From Caenorhabditis elegans (taxonomy: Eukaryota > Nematoda > Chromadorea > Rhabditida > Rhabditidae): 64,000 nt of DNA. The stretch covers positions 5,642,001 through 5,706,000 of the forward strand of contig NC_003284.9 of the NCBI RefSeq assembly GCF_000002985.6, written 5' to 3'. Under the pieces are notes generated by a model. That model was not told the origin of the DNA. It did no database searches and saw nothing but the letters and a program-made list of their open reading frames with translations. Within the stretch, counting starts at the first letter, position 1. Every line of letters starts with the position of its first letter. Below are positions 10,014 to 23,795 of the stretch, one piece after another. Position numbers and translations under genes: made by a program.

Positions 10014-11796
10014 TTAGTTCTTCTTTGCAGTGTTCTTCGCTTTCCATTGAGCAACAAATTCCTGCATATTGTGTGGAATTACTTGTGGCAAATTGATTTC
10101 TTCTTTGGCTTCAAATGTGAACAGAAAACGATCACAAATTTCGAATTTATTCGTGTTCGAATTGTAAACTTCCACTTGAGAGTTAACCTGAAAACAGACC
10201 TTTTAGAACGTTTTAATTTTGCAGCCTGTTTTACCTGGAATTTCTGTTCCTTGTTATCAACGTTGCAGACAAAAGCGCTGAACTTTAAAATACTTCCAAT
10301 TTCCACGACTTTCATAAACTCTGCGTCATCAATTGAAGATACTCGAACGGAAGTTTTGGAGAACATCTTTGCGCAAAGTTCAGCAGTTTCAAGACCCTTC
10401 CTAACCAAAAAACCACCAAAAACTGATCCGTATGGGTTTTCGTGTTCTGGCTGTGCAATTGTCGTTGTTTCAACATTGGTTGAGTTCATGGTGACTTCAC
10501 CATCCTGGAAATTGTTTTTTTGGTTTAAAAAGGAATAATGTTTTGAGGTTTTCTTTTAATTCGGCAAAAGTTGGGCAAAACAGGGCAAGGGTTTGGCATG
10601 ATCTTTTTTGGAAAGCCTTGTCTAACTTGTCTAACCTTGTCTTGTTGTAAGTCTTTTCTATTTTTTGCACATCTTTATCCACTTTTTACCAATTTTTGAT
10701 GTAATTTGTATTGTATTGTATTTTATTGTTTATTGACTTGAATCAAGAAAAGTAAATGAAAAGTCAATAAATAAGTAACTTATTTATTGACTCACACTTG
10801 GATAAGAAGCTAAAGCAGAATGTAGAGTTAAAATTACCTCACTATCAGATAACCGAATTTCCCAATGAGACTTCTATGAAATACGATATTTAGCACGTTA
10901 CAGCTAAAAAAAACCCCAGATTCTACTCCCCATTGAAATCCTGTTCTACCCACCTTTATAACTGGTAGTTCAATTGTTCCTAGTTCTGGAATACAAGGCC
11001 GTGATGTGTTGGCCTCGTGTCTCTGTTGATTCAAGAAATTTTCAATGGGTGTTGATGGAAGAAGTTGATTGGTTGGAAGTTTTTGTGATGTGTTGGTTCC
11101 ATCGAGTGACGCCTGAAATTTAATATTCTCAGATTCCAAAACATTCTTAAAGCGTTCTCAAACTTACGAAAACCAGTCTGGCAGTTAGAAACTCGGATTT
11201 ATTCTGAATCACATTGACAGTCGCCTCTGCTTTGTTTTCACTGGTCCAAGTAACTTTTCCCCGTAGGATAATATCACGATATGGTGACAAACCGTATCCA
11301 TGAGAGAGACTTGTTTGGTGAAAACGAGCTGTGACAAACATTCTCGGAAGAGTTCCAGTTTCAAAAGTTCTCAGTGCAATATCCTCTCGATTGAGCATAT
11401 AGCAAGCACACGGAGCAACAATATCAATTGCCTCGAGAAGACGTCCCATTCTAATGTGACCATAGCTGTCGGTCATATTGAGTCGAGCTTTGAAATCAGT
11501 AGCTAATGGAATGACAACTTTCAATTCAGATTCCGCCATTTTTCGAGATTCCAGAGATATCTTCGGATTGGATTGAGCTGTGATCAGGTGTCTGGCATAT
11601 TTGTAAAAGCAATCATATAGTTGGTCCATCGTCCGAACTTCTGGATGGCGATTCGACTGAGCAGGATACTTTGGACGAAAGTTTTTCAAGTTGCTCATGA
11701 GTGAACCCTGCAAAAATAATTTTGAAACTGTTTTTTTGTTTGTATTCTTAAACAAACCTTTGATTGGAGCGCCTTTGCAGAGGCATTGATCGACAT
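10014..11796 (-). CDS. double-HotDog acyl-CoA thioesterase (ACOT9/BFIT-like)
   Basis: Five exons on the minus strand: 11796-11758, 11707-11168, 11112-10954, 10504-10235 and 10187-10014; 1182 bp, 393 aa. Residues about 70-195 form a first HotDog domain, with MTDSYGHIRMGRLLEAID where the central helix is expected. Residues about 250-385 form the second, with the signature HENPYGSVFGGFLVRKGLE (267-285). Two HotDog domains in one chain match the ACOT9/BFIT group, which hydrolyse acyl-CoA to free acid and CoA, in mitochondria for ACOT9. I see no strong cleavable targeting peptide, so location is uncertain. A start at the internal ATG in exon 2 (MSNLKNF, residue 17) is also possible. It is convergent with the DDAH-like gene and divergent from egl-13. 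My recollection is that this corresponds to T22B7.7. Confidence 0.88.
10762..10792. repeat. perfect hairpin in thioesterase intron
   Basis: AGTCAATAAATAAG and its exact reverse complement are separated by TAA, giving a 14-bp stem with a 3-nt loop inside the 449-bp intron between exons 3 and 4. A further copy of one arm (TTTATTGACTT) lies about 30 bp to the left, near 10730, so alternative pairings exist. Function unknown. Confidence 0.7.
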
Positions 11797-14700
11797 GTTT
11801 AATAGTTAGACTGGAAATTAATTGTCCGCAAACTGGTTTCTACTGCTTTCCAGACGATCGCTTTTATACTGGCAACGTCCTCTTTTGCAATTTAAAAGTG
11901 CAACTTTCTTTTTTTTGCCAACCGCCTGTCGTTCACAAGTGCACTGCTGATATGCTGTGTTGTTTATGCCATGGGCAGCAGACAGCAAAAAAATGTTTGC
12001 ACTTTTAACAAGAACAGCCGCAAGAACCAACAGAAATCACAACAATTCACGTGAATCACCGCTGTTCCAATGAAGACCGAGGCGAAAAGAGAGGAGAAAA
12101 GAAGTGGGAGGAGAGTCTGGACTCGCAACATTTAATGTTTAGTCTAGAATTGAAATAAACATGTTCGAGGTCTAGTGGGGAAATAGAATACGGGTCAAAA
12201 AGCAATCTAGATTATGTTGAAACAGGAAGAAACAGGAAATAAATTTTTCTTGCAAAACACCAGAATTATTTAAAGAATGGCAGTAAAATCGAAATCAGCA
12301 ATCTTGGAGATATAGACAAGAGATGTAACTTTCAGAGAAAATTCACAAGTTTTTAACGCTAAATTTCGCAAAACAGAAATGAAATTAATAATCTTGAAAA
12401 ATTATGGATGTCACAAAATTCAACTATCACATTAGTTAGTTAGGTATAACATCATTCAAAATGTTTTATATCATCAGATTTTTAATAATTGTCTGTATCT
12501 TTTTAGTTAGTTAGTGCTTTTATTTAACTTCTAGTTAAGGTTCTGATGAATGTTTTGTTGGCAGTTTATCTTTGGCTCTATTTTTCCAATTTTTCGGTGC
12601 TAGTGCTCAGTAGTGGATGTGGGAAAATAACTGAAACTTATAGTGTGAGCACTAACGTGTATGACAAATAAACAACAGGCAATTTTGGCTAAATGGTACA
12701 AGAACTATTTCTAAATCTGAATGACTGAATTTGAGTAATAACTTTAACTTATTTTTGAGCTGGTTTCTGCTCGCTGTTACCTGCTTTTTCTTATTCTTTA
12801 GATATCACAAATACTTTGAAAAAGTGCTACACCATGTATATGATTTATTGTCCAGTTGTAACATTTCAAATTTTACACTGCTCAATATGAACTTTCTTCC
12901 AAAACTGGATGTATTTTTGAGTTCCTCTTCCTACGCAAGATACCCTTTCGTTTAGATCGAACGTTGATCGCTTCTTACATTTCTATCTCTTTGCTTTTTT
13001 CGTTGCAGACTGAATAAAAACTGAAGACAAACAAGAATCTTTTTCATCATCAATTGATGCAGTCACTTTGAACCCAATTGACAGCTGTTCGACAACCTAA
13101 TGTGCGGAGTCTTGTGTGAAAGGAGTTTGGACGGTCTGGACATCTGGAAATGCAAAAATCATAATAATTTGTTTCACTTTACTAGTAATTAGAAAAATTG
13201 TTTTAAAAAAAATTCGAGAAGTTACTTTCTGAATTTAATCGCAATTTCCAATCAAAAAATCAACAAAAAAAACTTGCCTATTCACAAAGCAATATTCTTC
13301 ATACAAAAGTCGAGACGAGTAGAGAGAAGAAATCTTGAGAGAACAATTCTCTATTATGGATAAGTGGTGGGTTGAGGTGTCATCACAAGTTATCGCCAAA
13401 TGCGGGCAATGTTCGTGTGCGCATCCGAGAGCAGCTTCTTTAATACAGATGCTCCAACATCTCATTCCCACTCAATTACAATGGGTAATTGTGCACTCGA
13501 AGCTGAAGACAACAAAACAAAGCCACTTTGAATCTCCCGCCCGTCCATGTAAGCGAATCCAACGGCCCACAATTTTTCCCGTCTGTTATTCATTTCGGTT
13601 TATATTCTTCTTTCTCAGGTTGAATTTCCATTCTTATCTCCATATTCACTTTAGTTTCCCAACAACTTTCCTATATCTAAGAATCACTAATTTTCCACAC
13701 CACAATCGAAAGTTTATACTTGAGCAGCAACAAATGTCAAGCTGGCACCAAGAGGTTTCCAATTCAAGCTGAACAATTTGATTATCAAGAGTTAGCCAGG
13801 TAGCTTGACGGAAACAATTGAATAGGACCTAGCTATAATCAAATCAAAAGTTTCTTGTGAGAGCATAGCCCTTGTGCGTCGTCAGTTGGAGTTTTTCATC
13901 TATCAACTTGTCAAAAAGTAGGGCATAGCACATGGTTAATTTTGATTCCATTATTTTTACTTTGTATTGGTGTTTTGTTCAAACTTTTTTTAAACTTTCT
14001 CTTCAGAAAGAATGCCAGTTTATCTTTATCATAGTTTTAGAAATTGGCATGAAATTATTGATCAATGATGGACATAATGCATATATAGTTAGACCAAATT
14101 AACACTTTTCAAAAATGTTTGAATTTTTGATTTACAGCCAAACAGTGATTCAATTTTCCTCTTCCATAATTTTGAAAATCTGCAAAAAAATTGTATTCGA
14201 TTTTCATATTTTATTCGTGCTTTCATTAATTGTATTTTAAGCTTTAAACAATTTAATTTTTTGAAATAATCGAACTTTTGCCAAAACTTTGATACAGGCA
14301 TCTTAATTATGAAAAAAACCCAATTTTTAAAAGTCTGTTCATACTGTAATTAATTGCATGATTTTTAAAAATTGCAATTTTCAGTTCGATTTTCAAAGCT
14401 TCCATTATAAAAAAAATTATTTCGAATTATTTTTATGTAAAATTTCAACTGTCTTGCTCAACGATTCTACTTGAAATGAGACATAATACTTATTTAGAAC
14501 ACGAGTAGTCTACCCTTGCGCATCTCTGTCTTGCAAACGGAAATCCACAAAGGGAAAACTCTGCGAAGCCATTTGCGGCTAGAGGGCAACTCTTTGTGCA
14601 TACAATTGCAAAGGCTAATTGCTGAGTTAATTCAAATTACGCATTCTTTAAAATCACGATGGCTCTGAGGTCTTAAACCAGAAGTCCCGATGTCATCAAA

Positions 14701-17700
14701 ATTTCACTTCAGAAAAATGTCTTCCAAACCGTTTGTTTTCTCTCAATTTTTCAATTTTATTCCAATATTGAAGGTATATATGACAAGTCTTTGCTTGGGA
14801 ATATTGTTGAGTACTAAGTTGAGATATATTAAATGCGATATTAGCAATAAAGGCATTTGCTGGTCTAGTGGGCAGCACAGATTGCCTAAGGGTGAACCCC
14901 CAACGAAGCGAGCGCATTTGTTGTGCCGTGGAAAAGAATAAAGATATGAAGATGAGCACCTCATATGCTGCTCCAACTTGCTGTAGATTTTCGTGGTTCC
15001 ACACGATGGGAATATTCTATTCTTAGGTCCCTTGGTACACTTGGTTCCATTTTTATTTTTATCCAGCTCGCGATTGAAGAAAGCGAAATTGACAAATTCA
15101 AATTGACACGACTAATGGAAACTAAGATCCAGATGTCGAATATGGCTTTGTTCAATTTACTCAAAAGTGCTTTATTAAATAGCAAATGTAACGTTCTACT
15201 TACTTCGACTTTAGATTTCAAGTCAGTGTTTAAACAACTAGTAACGGTTTTGTTTCAAAATTTTAATTTAAAAAGTAAATTTCAAAAAATGATTTTTGGG
15301 TGCGTTTCAATTCTTATATTCAGACTCAGTGCCATAGAATCACAAATTAAATATTTCAACTTTGACGAATTTTGACACTGATGCATATTTTCTGGCCCAA
15401 TTTTATATCTAACTGTCATATTTGGGAGCAGGGGTGCTCAGTAATAGAAAATGTCGGAAACCGGTAAATTCAGCTCGTAGTGGTTTTTTTTTTGAATTAT
15501 CGATTTTTAATATTTCGCACAGTCAGCATCGTCGAAAGTTGCTGAAACTAATGAAAATCTTGACATTTTCAAATATTTTTTGGGAATGTTCAAAAAAATT
15601 TCGAAAATTTAAGAATTAAATCCTCAATATATTTTGTGAATTTAGTAATTCGCCAAATGTACTCTCCAGTAAATTCTTTTAAAAATAAGATTCGAAAGCC
15701 TCTTGAAAAATTATAATTTTGCAAAGACACACTAATTATATGCAATTTTATGAAATGTTCAACATTTGTTATGTTCGACGTTTTTGAAATTTGTCAATGG
15801 GCAACTTTTCCTACATATAATCCGAGAAAATGTTCTGCAATCAACAATTTTGACAATTGCCGGGTTTTTTTTTATTTTTGGCAATCGGAAAAGTTACCAA
15901 AACTGTAGAAAATAGGACTGTCGAACAGCAGTTGACATGTATTCATATACGGAAGGCACATAAAATAATTTAAGCAATTTTCACATCCGTCATGGAGCTA
16001 GTGTTCTTTAAAGACCGTTATCTGCTTAAACATTTGTCTATTGTTTCATACTACTATTGCTCAATCCCTTAATATGACCTACTCATTGTTTCCAACACTT
16101 TCTACACTTTCTCCTCTCGTATCTACCGTATCAGATGGCTGCAACTTCACGTTCATCTCTTCAAAACAGAGTGGGCCACTTTGGTCATCTTGTTGAACAT
16201 CCAATGATGTTCATTTTCTTTTTTTGTGTGTGTGTGTTCGTGTGTATGTTTCTATGTTTTCCTAAAGAAACAGCATGTGGAGAATCTGAAAAGGCAACAA
16301 CATATATATATGCATATATACACAAACGAAGAAGAAAAGAACTTTCGATAGCTAATTTGTTTTTTATTCAAATCCTCTTACTGTCCACCACCCGATGCCC
16401 ATCGGATTTCATTGCCTCACTTTGTGAAACGGGGTGGTTGCGCAATAGAAAAAGTTCGCTTTCTTTCGAATCGGCAACAAACTGGATCTCAAGTGTATTA
16501 TGGGGGACATCCTCGCCATCCATGAAAACACCAACTCCCTTTTACGCCAATCACACCATTCACTATCTAAACACGGTGTTTTTTTCTGTTGTTTTTTTAA
16601 AACCATGTTCTGTTTCTTAACAGCGAGATCCCACCAATCAGCGTTCCGGTCTTGGCAGCATTGCTTTGAAATCCATTTAATCAAAACGAGCAACAAAAAA
16701 AAAGGTCTGGCGCGAGAATTGCATTATTTACATAGTGAGGCCCCCCACGTCTATCCCAGATAGCTCCGCCATTTATGAGCATCGCTGTTCTGTATAGGGC
16801 TCAGGGTGTCGAGTTGAATGCAATTAAGTTTCGAGCGCAAGTATTGTTGTCCAGAAGGGAGTGATGGAAAAAAGTTAAGGGAGTGTTGGGTAGAATGGGA
16901 AACGAGGGAGGGCTTGCTGGATTAAGCCCCATAAAATGGGTATAACCTCTGTTTTGTTTTTTTAGACTTGGGATTTTTCAAAGTCTAAACCGTCTATTTT
17001 TTATCTAGATTTTTGTACATTTCGAAAACAGCCTTAAAATTTTTTTTTCATCAGAATTAGCTCAAAATCAGAGTAAAACTAAAACCTCATATTTGTATCT
17101 GATATGTTAAACGGCCTGCCCCGCATAGTCGGATTTTATTCTGTAATACAGTACCCCTAGTGATATTATCAATACCGTAGTTTAATGTGGGTGGGATAAA
17201 TCTCATTTAGAGTTATTTAAAGAGTCTTAAAGTAGTAAAGAGAGTTAAGAGAAAATATTAACGAGTAGTAAAGAATCCCGACGGCATAAGACATGCAATA
17301 TTGAGTGGTCTGTCGCGAACCTCGATCGTTGTCGGCCGCGGATTTTGAGATAAGGCTTAAAAGCTTGGAAAGCTATCACACACAGCAGATTCTAGTAGCT
17401 TGAATCTTGAAAATCTGTACATATTGTATACGATTTGTGCGTTAGCTCACAATCAAAACTGAAGACTATTAGAAATTTCTTTGCAAATCTCATCATATCA
17501 CATGGTCAGTCCCTAAAAAATTGTTTTCTGTAACCTTAATCTGTAGCTTCATTTTAGCAAAAATTAATTGCAACGTGACAATATCAATTTTGCAACCACG
17601 ACAATGCGCCCCAAAAATAAAATCATGCAACTACCGCCAACTTAAGTGGAAAGGAATTTGTTTCTTTTCTAATGTCCTTTTTCTCTCTCACTGTGTGTCA

Positions 17701-18623
17701 CGCTGAAAAAAATGGACAAGTAAACGGGTTCCTACTCTTGCCCCCACCACCATCACCACTCGAAGCCTCTCTTCACTAAAAATAGTGAGGGAGGTGCCGC
17801 CGGCGAGACACAAAGGACGTTATGGTAGCCATTTGACCACAAGGTCGGGCATTGTCTTCTTCTCATCTCCCTCCGTGTGTCTCAAAAATTTCAATTCGTA
17901 ACCACGACGATTTTTGTACTCGAAACTGTCACTGTTACTCCTCCAACAAACACCATTCAACACAAAATGACCGTGAACACAATGATGAGCGACTTGGAGA
18001 AGAATTGTGTGGCAGCAGAATGAAGAAACATCCCTAAATTGTGTGAAAACGATACAATGGGACAAGCGCGTTGCTTAACGAGACCCTCGGTTGCCAATGA
18101 CTGTTCCATTTGTTTTCTAGTTTTACCATTGGTTCTGTACAATACCGTTTTCATGTTAATTTAGTTGTCCCGGAGTAACAAATTTATTATTGATCTCAAA
18201 CTGTTACGCTTTAACATTCAACAAATTTTATAAATTTGAAGTTGTATTTGTATCCTTAAATAAATCGTTGAAACTTCTATACCTATTTTTAATTTTTCTC
18301 TCTCTAACGTGAAATTGATATCAAATTGTAAATCCAGCTTTGGTGTTTTTGCCTTAAAATTTTTTTTATATGATTAAACTAACAAGACAATAGTTTTAGA
18401 AAATTTACTCTAAGCCAAGAAGTGCGCAGCTTAAAATAGGTTTTCAGCTCATTATATAGTTGCGACCTTATGAAATAAATAAATTACTAATCGTCCATAC
18501 CTTGGTTATTTTTAGATTTTGTTTCCAATTTCCATACGTATTGCTTATTCAAAAAGCCGATCCGTTCCTCAAACGTGAAACACTGCGGATTTGAGAGTAA
18601 TCCAGCATTCCAGGTGCTACCGC

Positions 18624-18680
18624 GAATGATAACATTTTTCTTAAATAATGATAACTAGAATGATAACATTTTTCTTAAAT
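18624..18680. repeat. 23-bp direct repeat
   Basis: GAATGATAACATTTTTCTTA plus AAT occurs twice, at 18624-18646 and 18658-18680, separated by 11 bp. It looks like a local duplication; no function is evident. Confidence 0.7.
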
Positions 18681-21600
18681 ATAAAAACCTCATCAATTTC
18701 AAAAGTTACTGTTGAAAGGTAATCATTAATTTTGGACTATATAATTCCAAATTTTAAATATCAAAATGATTCCAAACACACAACATTTCCAACTTTGCAT
18801 CCTAAAACTCACCGAACATACCAGTTTTCAAAACATTTGTATCAAACTAATAGCAACTGTTTGCGCTTCCGCTTTCTATACTGTCTATTCATGTTTTACG
18901 CTGTAAACTGCTGAAATACCTCCCAATTCTTGTACTTTTCTGTCTTCGTTGACCAATTGCGCTTATCTTCAAATCAGTTCCAACACTTATTTGTTTCTTA
19001 TGTACGGTAACTTTTTTTTTCTTTCGAGCCACCTGCATCCCTAAGTTTTAGCCCTTTAATGTCCAGATAAGTGTTATCCTGTACGACAACTTAAAAAAAG
19101 GATCAGATAAAATATAGTGGTATCTTGAAGTCTCTATAAATCTATTGTCTCTATTAGTTTTTAAGACGCTTCTTTCGATCGGTTGCGCCATCAGCATGCC
19201 ATTCAGGAAAGGAGGAAGAAGCAAGTTCTCTAAATCTCTTTTCGGCTATTTTTTTCTAGAGTGCCGCACGGGTACCATCACCAATCGACGCCGCCGTCGT
19301 CGGTACCCAGTTCACCTCTTCATTTGGCTTTTCTCCGCGTGTGTTTTTTGTCTATTCATTCCAGTCGCGCTAATCGTCATCTCCAAATACAGTTATATGC
19401 CATCCGTACGGTAGTGACCAGTGGCAAATCAAATCAAACAGGTTCCGAGTGTCAATAATAAAGACGATGAATGAGGGAGAAATGAGGAGATGGTGGGGGG
19501 AGGCAAAAAGGCAAATCGCAAATTATTTTGACACTACCTCCTGTGTTTGTATGCATTTGCCGCAATGGTCATCCGCTTTTGCGTAACACGGGTACAATGG
19601 GCGGCAAAATTGAGAAGGAAAAGCAGGCAAAAGAAGGCAAAGCCGGCCTTTCTCAGGGAAAGAAATAGATTAACCGGTGGGAGGCAAATGAACAAGCATG
19701 GATTTTTTCGGATCTGCATACATACAAGGTCTACCTATGGGTGTGGCGCTGAATATATATCTTTTGTACTCCGATTGATGGAGTTTCAGCGATTTGGGTC
19801 ACTGCCACCGATTTGGCCAATGGTACTTGAAACATACTAGCTGTTGATGTAGTAATGAACTTTGTAATAGGTACCTTCCAACTAAATTTGATTTATAGTG
19901 TGTTCCTTACTAATGAATATAACAATCTCTTCTGCTAACATCGAGCATTTTCATGCTCCAAGACAGTTCACCATAACCCTAGAGCTGTTGTTAAAAGTTT
20001 TTCATTTTACATTTGTGGTATTTCATTAGCATTATAGGCTCTTATATCCTCTAGACTCATAGCCAAACTAGCACAACCTGTAAAAAAATTGGTAAGTTCT
20101 GATTTTTGGAGTAAAAACCTTAAAAGTATGTTCTTTTTGAGTTATGAATGTCATAAATCTTGAATTTATCAGGGAGCGATAATTTTGCCAGCTATGAGAC
20201 ATAAGAAAAACCTCCAATAGTAATTTTTCATATCAACTTGTAAGAACATAAACATTAGTCACATCACGCGTTGTGCAACAGTATTTGAGTTTGCTTAGAA
20301 AATCGGAATACTAAATGTCTCAATCTCAAATTCAAGTTCAAGCATAGATCTAAAATTTTAACATTTCGATGTGTTTTTTCAGTTCTTGTGTTTTTAACAA
20401 TTCTAAATATGCAAACCTATTTAATTTACCTAGTTATTCAGGGTGGTTAATAACTGTGTAAGTTCACTTGTTTTAATATCTCGTTCCAAAAACAGAAACG
20501 TTGAGTTACTGCAAAGTGGTCGCCATAATTATGGGCGACTCTGTATATTCTTGAACTAGAAAACCGTATCTTTACGGTTTCATTTGTGATAGCCTTTTGA
20601 CCTTATTTTATATAGACTTATATAAGAGTTCGTATACTCTAGGATTTTGTTGTATGTAGTAACTAAGATTTTTTTTAATATTCCAAGTTCCTAGATGTCA
20701 TAACCTCTCACTATAGTTAGAACTTTTTGGCCTACTTAAAATTTCTAGGCTATATTGAAATACAATTTCAGTGTGTTTCAATATTCTTTACTGTCAAAAG
20801 CTAAAATGTCCACCTAAAATACATTATGATTGATTCCCGTCCTCGTATTGCGATGCCCTCTTAGTCTATCATAAATGCATTTCCGAATCTTCGAAACGAG
20901 GTTGAGTAGGTGCATTGTGTCAACTAAAAGAAACATTATGGAATTGTTGCAAGTGGTTCTCGACCTATTACCATTTCGCGTTCTTTGGAAAACTTTTGCG
21001 CCATTGGTCAACACATCCAGTTCTGAAGAAGCGCGGGTCCCCACCGTGTCTCTCCGACAACACACCACCACCACCCACTTTGCAGAGAAGAGGGCACAGT
21101 GTGTAACTTATTGTGAGACGATTCAGAGGACAAACAAATTGCGTGGTCAGTTTTGTTTTCAGGTGGGGTGGTCACTCTCTTTCATTCTCTTCATTGTGTG
21201 ATGGAACACAACTACCTTGAACCACTTGTCTGATACCAGTTCCCTCTTCCAATCACCTAGACAACCAATACCAGCTTTTTCCTGTTTTCTCCCTCTCTCT
21301 TCTTCTCTTGGTTCAAAGTTTGTTGTCTGAAATTGCCAGTTCAATTGGGTCACCATGTCTGAAACTAGTGACCAATGAAATTTCGTGAACAGTCCAAAAC
21401 AAAAAATTAATACCATAGGCTTCCTTGTGGGACAACTAGTTATATTTTCTGTTTGACTACTGAACTTATGTTTCTCTAAGTGTTGCTTTCTACTTTCAAC
21501 CAAACATTTTTTTTCTCATTTTTCCATTTTGCCCCCATCTTTTATTCACTTGAACCTTTTCTCTTTTCTTTTTCTTCTTACCCTCAAAGGACAAATCGTG

Positions 21601-22778
21601 AGACTATCCTCAATTGAAGAAAAGGAATTTCTGATATATATCTGTGCAATATCTTTGTTCTCCTTCATAATTCACAATTCATTCAGCGCGTGTGAATCGT
21701 TTGAATTAATAATGCCACTGAACTCAAATAATCGGCCTTTTTAAGTTTCTCTAGTTTCAATTTCTAACGCTTTTGATTCTTCTTTTTCAATGTTTTCTTC
21801 AGGCTTGAATTTACAAACGCAAATTTAAAATTCCAGACACTCCAAATAAAATCAATACTCCATAATACTGCTGGATCAGTAACAACAATCTCCCGAATGG
21901 CTCTATAGTGGTGAGTAAGAACTAGTTTCCGTTCTAGTTTCTACTGTGCCATGCTCTTTCCCCTTTTAATGTTGTGAGCACTGTTTTGCTTTTTCATTGA
22001 AATAACAAAACAAGTAGAACAAGTATTTGCACCAGCAAGCATCTGGTAAGTATTCTCTTCCTCACCAACTTTACTTTTCTCACACTTTTGCCTATATTTG
22101 CGCATTTGGAGCAAGAGCAACACTTCCAGATTTGGTGACAGATTTCAAAGAATTATTACTTTGTCTAGTCTTATTTTCTCCTTGTCGTGTGCCGTTGTTG
22201 ATCATAATAATAGTAGGCCAAATCGCCGCACCCGTCACTGCTCATGATCCCTTTAATATCCTAGCTAACTCCGAGTTTATCATCATGTGCCTCCTATGGG
22301 CACTGCCAATTCCATAAATAATTGTTTTTTCTTCTTTTCTATCTATCCTTTGTGTTATCCTTCTTCTTCCATACTTTACCTTATCAAATATTCATGTATT
22401 CTTGACAGACTGTAAGGGATAATTGGAGATCTCGATGATGAATTATCCTTGCTCTTGTGTTTGCAGTTTTGGTAGGGTGTATATGTCAATTATTTCTTTT
22501 GAATACTCTATTGAGAATCTATTGAAACCATACTCTATTCAGCTTGAGCTTCAAGGGAGAAACATGCGAGTGATCATTGACATACTTGATTGTAGTTAAA
22601 AACCGCATTTTCCGTATTAAACTTGCACCCCAATGGATTTACCTCGTATATCAGTCTTCTTAAGTTTTACCAAAAAATTATTTACTGTTGAAATGTACAA
22701 AAACATTTTGCACATAATTTGCCAACCGAGATAGAAGCTGTCAAAGTAAAGCAATGAGAGTACAAGACTAATACATTA

Positions 22779-23178
22779 CAACTAACGTCTATATCATCCC
22801 TTTTCTAATCTGGGAGTTTGGTGCTTCCAAATTATTTTCAGAAAAAAACGTCAGCACAGTTTGATAGCAAATGCTGCAAAGGATATGCTCCCCCAGTTTT
22901 ATGATGATACCTGAAAATTAAGTAAAAATTTTGTAAAAAAAACATTCATCCAACTTCTATAGCACTCATCGGATTTTTTGACAGGGGCCAGTTCTCGGCT
23001 CCTCATAATTTTCTCGTTTATTGTTAAAATTTCGAACTAAACTTTGAGATATAAGTTGTGAAAATCAAGGACCATAGGTTTTCAACATTTTCTATTGAAC
23101 TGTACTAACACCTTTTCAAAAAATATTTTCAAAAACACCAAACTCTCAAATTAGTGGGGTGGTGCTATAGACGTTGGG
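22779..23178. mobile_element. diverged inverted-repeat element (MITE remnant)
   Basis: The left arm (about 22779-22823) and right arm (about 23136-23178) are reverse complements at roughly three positions in four. They share AACGTCTATA and end in GAGTTTGGTG/CACCAAACTC at the inner side. A further copy of part of the terminus (CCAACTTCTATAGCA) lies at about 22953. There is no ORF. It abuts the next element. Confidence 0.6.
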
Positions 23179-23203
23179 CACACTGTAGAGAAATATTTGG
23201 TGG

Positions 23204-23795
23204 TATATTAGGTCTCCAAATAAGTTCCGGGTCAAAAGTCATAACTTTGTTCGCTGCGTATCGATTTTTATGAAACTTTGGGAATTCATGTTATCAACTA
23301 TGATCTTTCATTTGACAATAGTCACAAAATTTTTTGACCACCCCAAGTGCCCTAACTCGGAACCAATTTTTTCAGGCATTTTTCTGATCTCGCTTCTTTT
23401 CAAATTTCAATTGAGGTTCATGGTTACATCATTTTTGTAGGAAAAATCTAGAATTTTCGACAAAAAATTTTTTTGAAGATTTTTTGACGACCAACCAAAA
23501 AAAATTTTTTTGGACGGATTTTTTCAAAACTTTTGTTGTTTTCTAATAATGTATTCTAAACAAAGAAAAATCCGCACACAACCCTCAATTCAAAGCTGAA
23601 AATAAGCGAGATCAGAAAAATGCCTGAAAAAATTGGCTCCGAGTTAGGACACTTGGGGCGGTCAAAAAATTTCGTGACTATTGTTAAATGAAAGATTATA
23701 GTTGATAACATAAATTCCCAGAGTTTCATGAAAATCGATACACAGCGAACAAAGTTATGATTTTTGACCCAGAACTTATTTGGAGACCTAATATA
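23204..23795. mobile_element. 590-bp palindromic MITE
   Basis: The element is almost fully palindromic. The left end TATATTAGGTCTCCAAATAA (23204) is matched by TTATTTGGAGACCTAATATA (ending 23795), and pairing continues for about 200 bp inward, for example CCGAGTTAGG with CCTAACTCGG. Flanking TA suggests a TA target duplication as in Tc1/mariner-type insertion (inference). It has no coding capacity. A decayed relative sits in an intron at 39590-39963. Confidence 0.85.

Noticed and set aside
10079-10489. ORF continuing past exon 4 of the thioesterase into KAAKLKRSKRS
   Set aside because: This is read-through into a short intron; the spliced frame continues as VNSQVEVYNSNTNKF in the last exon.
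14965-15375. 136-codon plus-strand ORF with an overlapping 86-codon minus ORF
   Set aside because: No splice continuity, no recognisable domain and similar openness on both strands; most likely chance in AT-rich DNA.
16135-16620. 161-codon ORF at 16.1 kb
   Set aside because: It spans a TG microsatellite and TATA repeats and gives a low-complexity hydrophobic peptide; it does not look like a gene.
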